From positions 97,370 through 108,153 of the forward strand of contig DBDA01000003.1 of the NCBI GenBank assembly GCA_002293375.1: DNA of 10,784 nucleotides. Reading direction: 5' to 3'. The DNA comes from Odoribacter sp. UBA944 (lineage in GTDB: Bacteria; Bacteroidota; Bacteroidia; Bacteroidales; Marinifilaceae). Positions 7,962-10,784 of this stretch are shown here, piece by piece. The translations under genes were made by a program, and so were the position numbers. The stretch's first letter is position 1, and every line of letters begins with the position of its first letter. Below the pieces are notes generated by a model. That model had not been told where the DNA came from and searched no databases. It saw nothing but the letters and a program-made list of their open reading frames with translations.

Positions 7962-8055
7962 TGTTATCTGAAAATAATTCACATCGAATATGTTGATGGT
8001 CTTGCTTTTCAAGCCATTCTATGGTGAATGTTTCAATATGGGATATGCAGGTCAT
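7951..8055 (-). pseudogene. Ghost of a second hsdR: N-terminal 34 codons
   Basis: An ATG at 8055, 4 nt after the stop of the DUF1828/1829 gene, opens a 34-codon frame ending in TAA at 7951. Its start reads MTCISHIETFTIEWLEKQ. With one 2-residue gap it matches the intact HsdR start (MTKITESHIEEFAIELLEQQ) at 13 of 18 aligned residues. DNA similarity is visible too, for example TCCCATAT and CCATAGA blocks followed by CTTGAA. Similarity fades after about residue 20, and the higB promoter begins soon after. The plainest reading is that an hsdR gene once followed the DUF1828/1829 gene directly and was cut off when the higB-higA-hsdR block arrived. A genuine short peptide gene is a less likely alternative. 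Confidence 0.72.
7952..7966. promoter_or_regulatory. Possible HigA operator palindrome
   Basis: A perfect inverted repeat TAACA-ggaaa-TGTTA overlaps the -33 part of the higB promoter. HigA-type antitoxins repress their own operons at such short palindromes. The arms are only 5 bp in AT-rich DNA, so chance is possible. Confidence 0.3.
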
Positions 8056-8059
8056 GACT

Positions 8060-8848
8060 CTATGCTGTTAATTTTTCTCTCTCTTCTGGTAAATAGCGCT
8101 GAGACCAAAGAATAGGAACAGCGCCTTTACTTTTGAGTGCATCAATATATTCTGATTTTAATTCTTTATCTGTATCATTTATTATCGCAATTCCATCTAA
8201 TTTTTTTCCGGATATTCTTTCTCTAGATTCTTTTATGTCCTCCCAGCCAAACAGAAAATTGGGAACATTCATTTTATTGAGCGAATTAAATGATTTTACT
8301 ACTAATTCCTTTTGCCTGCCGGCTATTTGAAAATCAAATGTAAACTCTATACCGGTAGTACCTTTTGCGATAAATTCAGGAGTATATATCATCTGTTGTT
8401 CGTCAAAAAAAGACCTAACATCTTCTTTAAATAGAGAAGAAACAGTATGCTTAGCCATCATTGCCATATCGGAAACTTCGGATATAGCTGATATCAGATT
8501 GAATTTCTTCTGCGGAAAATGACCTTCAGTAGTCACCGTTTGTAGTTCATTTTCAGTCGTTAATGTGATACCATAGTTTAATAAAATCATATCCAACCAT
8601 TCTTTTCTTTTGGGAGAACGGGAAATCGGTGTCCCCGATAGCTCCAAATTGGCAAGAGTATGTCCATCGTCAGACAAAATTATTTGCCCATTTTCTAATT
8701 TAGCATAAATTTCTATTGTATCATTAAATAGCCCCACAAAAGGTGTCGTAATACTATACCATCCTGTTGTTTCATCTTTAATGAACTGCGTTTTGTCTCG
8801 AAACCACTTATGGTACTCGTTTATGCTGTTGTCAATCCAGTTACTCAT
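8060..8848 (-). CDS. DUF1828/DUF1829 two-domain protein
   Basis: This 262-residue soluble protein has a DUF1828 domain (about 28-120) marked by LENGQIILSDDGHTLANLEL (51-70). A linker follows, then a DUF1829 domain (about 150-245) with IEFTFDFQIAGRQKELVVKS (167-186) and LDGIAIIND (217-225). No signal peptide or membrane segment is present. The biochemical role of both domains is unknown; they occur in phage- and mobile-element-related genes. The ATG overlaps the stop of the DUF6978 gene in an ATGA (8845-8848), so the two proteins are probably made in a fixed ratio and may work together. Composition is AT-rich like its two upstream partners. It would be the last gene of the three-gene cassette inserted between hsdS and the original hsdR. 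Confidence 0.82.
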   Translation of the reverse strand: MSNWIDNSINEYHKWFRDKTQFIKDETTGWYSITTPFVGLFNDTIEIYAKLENGQIILSDDGHTLANLELSGTPISRSPKRKEWLDMILLNYGITLTTENELQTVTTEGHFPQKKFNLISAISEVSDMAMMAKHTVSSLFKEDVRSFFDEQQMIYTPEFIAKGTTGIEFTFDFQIAGRQKELVVKSFNSLNKMNVPNFLFGWEDIKESRERISGKKLDGIAIINDTDKELKSEYIDALKSKGAVPILWSQRYLPEEREKLTA

Positions 8849-9393
8849 ATCAACAGAGGATTAATGGTTATATTTGTTTCTATATTTATCGCTTGGGCGA
8901 ACTGGTATATAGAATTGATTAAACTGTTGTTAAAATTAGTCTCATCAAGTGTTTTCATTTTAAACGGATCATCAACTAAAGGTATCGCCCATGCGAGCGA
9001 TTTATATCCTTCTACATGATAGTGTATATGATGATCATCATTTGAAAATTGCTTTCCGGCATAAACATGAAATCGCTTCGGTAACAAATCTGAAATCATT
9101 TCCGGATTCCTGTGTCCACTGTTAAAATCAACACGCATTAAACCGATATTACTATCGTTGTCTTGCACATGCAGACTAATTCGAATGGTATTTTTCGCAC
9201 TTTGATTTATTTCCCACAGAAACACAAACTCATCATCCGTAGGAGATATTAACTCTATGCGTGTATGAAATGGAAATGTTTGATCCAACGAAAGTGTGTC
9301 TACAATTTCTTTATCACGCAAAACTTTCTTAGGTAATCCCAGCAAAGAATCTGCCTGCTCGTTAGTCAATATTCCAAGACTTTTCTGATTCAT
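8845..9393 (-). CDS. DUF6978 family protein
   Basis: The 182-residue product starts with ILTNEQADSLLGLPKKV (8-24), the usual opening of the DUF6978 family. Its central beta-rich part has ISLHVQDND (72-80), HRNP (94-97), HIHYHVEGY (122-130) and AWAIPL (134-139). The His-rich run is conserved in the family and might bind metal or a ligand, but no activity is known to me. It lies 21 nt after the DUF4917 stop and overlaps the DUF1828/1829 start by 4 bp, so it is clearly part of that operon. The bases before the start are A/T-rich without a clear Shine-Dalgarno, as is normal in Bacteroidota. The family assignment is from remembered motifs; the role is unknown. Confidence 0.72.
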   Translation of the reverse strand: MNQKSLGILTNEQADSLLGLPKKVLRDKEIVDTLSLDQTFPFHTRIELISPTDDEFVFLWEINQSAKNTIRISLHVQDNDSNIGLMRVDFNSGHRNPEMISDLLPKRFHVYAGKQFSNDDHHIHYHVEGYKSLAWAIPLVDDPFKMKTLDETNFNNSLINSIYQFAQAINIETNITINPLLI

Positions 9394-9414
9394 ATTTTGC
9401 AGTTATTTTGGTAC

Positions 9415-10668
9415 TTATTTGTTAATTTCGTATGAAATTGTGTCCGCATCAAAAAGGAAAATATTTTTCGTTGGGAATTTAGCTTTGGCCAATTCATATT
9501 GTTTCTCTTTCTCTTTAGACAATGTAGAAATATATACAGTGTTGACCCCTGAACTCTCTATCTTTTCAAAAATATGGTTGTCATTATCAGCCAACGAGCT
9601 TCCTATAATAACCATATTCCCGATTAATCCTCCCAATTTATTAAGGCAGTTCAAGAGGTATTCATTGTTATTAATCGCTTCAGCTTTATCTTTATGCTGA
9701 AATACACAAACAATGTCTTTTTTATTATCGTTAATTATTTCTTCCAATTTATCATACAATGCTTTATCTGATTGTTGTGTTATTTTCTTTATCCTGCGCC
9801 CATCTTTATATATGTGGAAGGCACCGTGGAGAAAAAATAAATTCTGAGTCTTACTATTTACAAAAACGAATTCCGGCTCACTACCAAACAAAGTTAGTTG
9901 CTTGCTTCCGTCATCAACTTTATTCAATAGCTTATTTCTTTGTTCTTCTTCAATTATTCTTTTAACGACTCTATCAACATCCTTTGGCTTCCAACCTTTC
10001 GTTTTTGAATATTCTTTGATTTCTGTCGTGAAATGACTTTTTGTTAATGTACTACATGATTTTTCCATGGAACGATTAGCTCCTAAATTGATTGTAAGTG
10101 TTCCATTATCCCGAGCCTCTTTAATTTCGGTGTAGATATCATTCTGTTTTGTATCAAAATCAGCTTCTATAAATTTAATTGATGGCTGGAAAGCTATTGA
10201 GTTTTTTTCCTCATCGCTTATGGACTTATATTTTAAGAGAAGTATGTATAAGAAAGAGTCATAGTTCAAAGAAAAGTAATTTGTGAAATTTTGAAGTAAG
10301 AGAAAAACACCCTCATTTTTTTCTGCGTAGATACTCTTTATTTCTGACTTAACAATCTCATGCGTCGCCTGCATAAAATCAAACTTGACTTTATTTCTTA
10401 CATATTTTTTCAAAAATAGATTATTGTTGTCAATATCACCTTCCAATTTCCCAATAAATTCTTCCAAATCAAAGCAACATTCCTCCATCATTGACATCGC
10501 CTCTTTGTACATGTCTTGATTATTCTCAATCATTTTCTGGAAGATAGACTTATAACCAGTGTTTATTCCAAGACCATAATTAAAACCATTTCCAATTAAC
10601 AAATGGTTGTCTTTGTCCTGAATATCCCGAAGAACTTCGTTATAATTTAACAATACTATATCTTCCAT
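9415..10668 (-). CDS. DUF4917 SIR2-like protein, candidate NAD-consuming effector
   Basis: The 417-residue product matches DUF4917, a SIR2-like Rossmann-fold family. Motifs in order are LLIGNGFNYGL (23-33), the nucleotide-binding Gly turn; FSLNYDSFLY (132-141), with the Asn135 expected in SIR2-type active sites; FFLHGAFHIYK (278-288), with His281 and His285; NEYLL (335-339); and VIIGSSLADNDNHIF (353-367). Between about 200 and 265 lies a charged helical insertion (KTKGWKPKDVDRVVKRIIEE). SIR2-like domains in anti-phage systems deplete NAD when phage is sensed; by analogy this would be the toxic part of the cassette, but that is inference. It starts 12 nt after the hsdS stop, with AAAGAGA as a weak ribosome site. 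It is the most AT-rich gene here. Confidence 0.82.
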   Translation of the reverse strand: MEDIVLLNYNEVLRDIQDKDNHLLIGNGFNYGLGINTGYKSIFQKMIENNQDMYKEAMSMMEECCFDLEEFIGKLEGDIDNNNLFLKKYVRNKVKFDFMQATHEIVKSEIKSIYAEKNEGVFLLLQNFTNYFSLNYDSFLYILLLKYKSISDEEKNSIAFQPSIKFIEADFDTKQNDIYTEIKEARDNGTLTINLGANRSMEKSCSTLTKSHFTTEIKEYSKTKGWKPKDVDRVVKRIIEEEQRNKLLNKVDDGSKQLTLFGSEPEFVFVNSKTQNLFFLHGAFHIYKDGRRIKKITQQSDKALYDKLEEIINDNKKDIVCVFQHKDKAEAINNNEYLLNCLNKLGGLIGNMVIIGSSLADNDNHIFEKIESSGVNTVYISTLSKEKEKQYELAKAKFPTKNIFLFDADTISYEINK

Positions 10669-10680
10669 AGTCTCTTTAAT

Positions 10681-10784
10681 TTAGATCCTTAGCTCCCCAC
10701 TCATCAACTTTGGCAATAAAGTATTGCGTAATTGTGTAAGGGTGCGAATTTGGGATTGATTTATTTTTATTTTTTGGAAAATCG
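10681..10784 (-). CDS. hsdS: Type I restriction-modification specificity subunit, C-terminal end only
   Basis: A minus-strand frame enters from the right edge and ends at TAA (10681-10683). Its last residues are LTQLRNTLLPKLMSGELRI, the hallmark C-terminus of HsdS (second conserved helical region, usually L..LR..LLPKLMSGEI/V). HsdS reads the two half-sites of the target through two TRDs, which lie outside the window. The frame starts with two spare bases at the edge and gives 34 codons including the stop. The TAA is followed after 12 nt by the DUF4917 start, so the accessory genes are probably on the same transcript. Confidence 0.9.
   Translation of the reverse strand, partial: IFQKIKINQSQIRTLTQLRNTLLPKLMSGELRI

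Noticed and set aside
8345..8350. Reading the DUF1829 stretch (Asp172, Glu181, Lys185) as a PD-(D/E)xK nuclease site
   Set aside because: The spacing is E-L-V-V-K rather than E-x-K and I cannot confirm conservation; no nuclease role is claimed.
1..10784. CRISPR arrays, tRNA or rRNA genes, complete insertion sequences, integrases
   Set aside because: No regularly spaced repeats, cloverleaf-like segments, transposase or recombinase frames, or paired terminal repeats were seen on either strand.

Overview
The window looks like a chromosomal stretch from a member of the Bacteroidota, probably a gut Bacteroidales. The signs are a secreted beta-helix protein of a type common there, a DUF389 membrane protein, weak or absent Shine-Dalgarno sequences, and two copies of the Bacteroidota -7 promoter octamer TATCTTTG. 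The genus cannot be told from the sequence.

Left part (1-2240): two divergent genes with ordinary, fairly GC-rich coding sequence. The 5' part of an exported beta-helix surface protein runs leftward out of the window (690 to 1). A DUF389 integral membrane protein runs rightward (1143-2108). A 452-bp AT-rich gap separates them. A strong hairpin (2154-2185) lies after DUF389, with its T-tract on the minus-strand side, so it also closes the long leftward operon to its right.

Right part (2500-10784): a leftward defence locus built on a type I restriction-modification system. In transcription order it holds the last 34 codons of hsdS; a DUF4917 SIR2-like protein; a DUF6978 protein; a DUF1828/DUF1829 protein; a 34-codon ghost of an hsdR start; a HigB-type toxin; a HigA-type antitoxin fused to an ImmA/IrrE-like peptidase domain; a full-length hsdR; and a broken TOTE-type primase-helicase gene. 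Spacings are tight: 12 nt, 21 nt, a 4-nt overlap, 4 nt to the ghost, then 2 nt between higB and higA and a 4-nt overlap between higA and hsdR. The three DUF genes are visibly more AT-rich than hsdR and the left flank.

How the parts may fit together: HsdS, HsdR and an off-window HsdM would form the restriction-modification complex. The three DUF genes sit where type I loci often carry accessory anti-phage genes, and DUF4917 has the residues expected of a SIR2-type NAD-consuming effector. The ghost shows that an hsdR gene once followed the DUF1828/1829 gene directly. The present higB-higA-hsdR block therefore appears to have replaced, or been inserted into, the original hsdR. The downstream primase-helicase has lost its middle by an internal deletion and also carries a frameshift, so the locus has been rearranged repeatedly.
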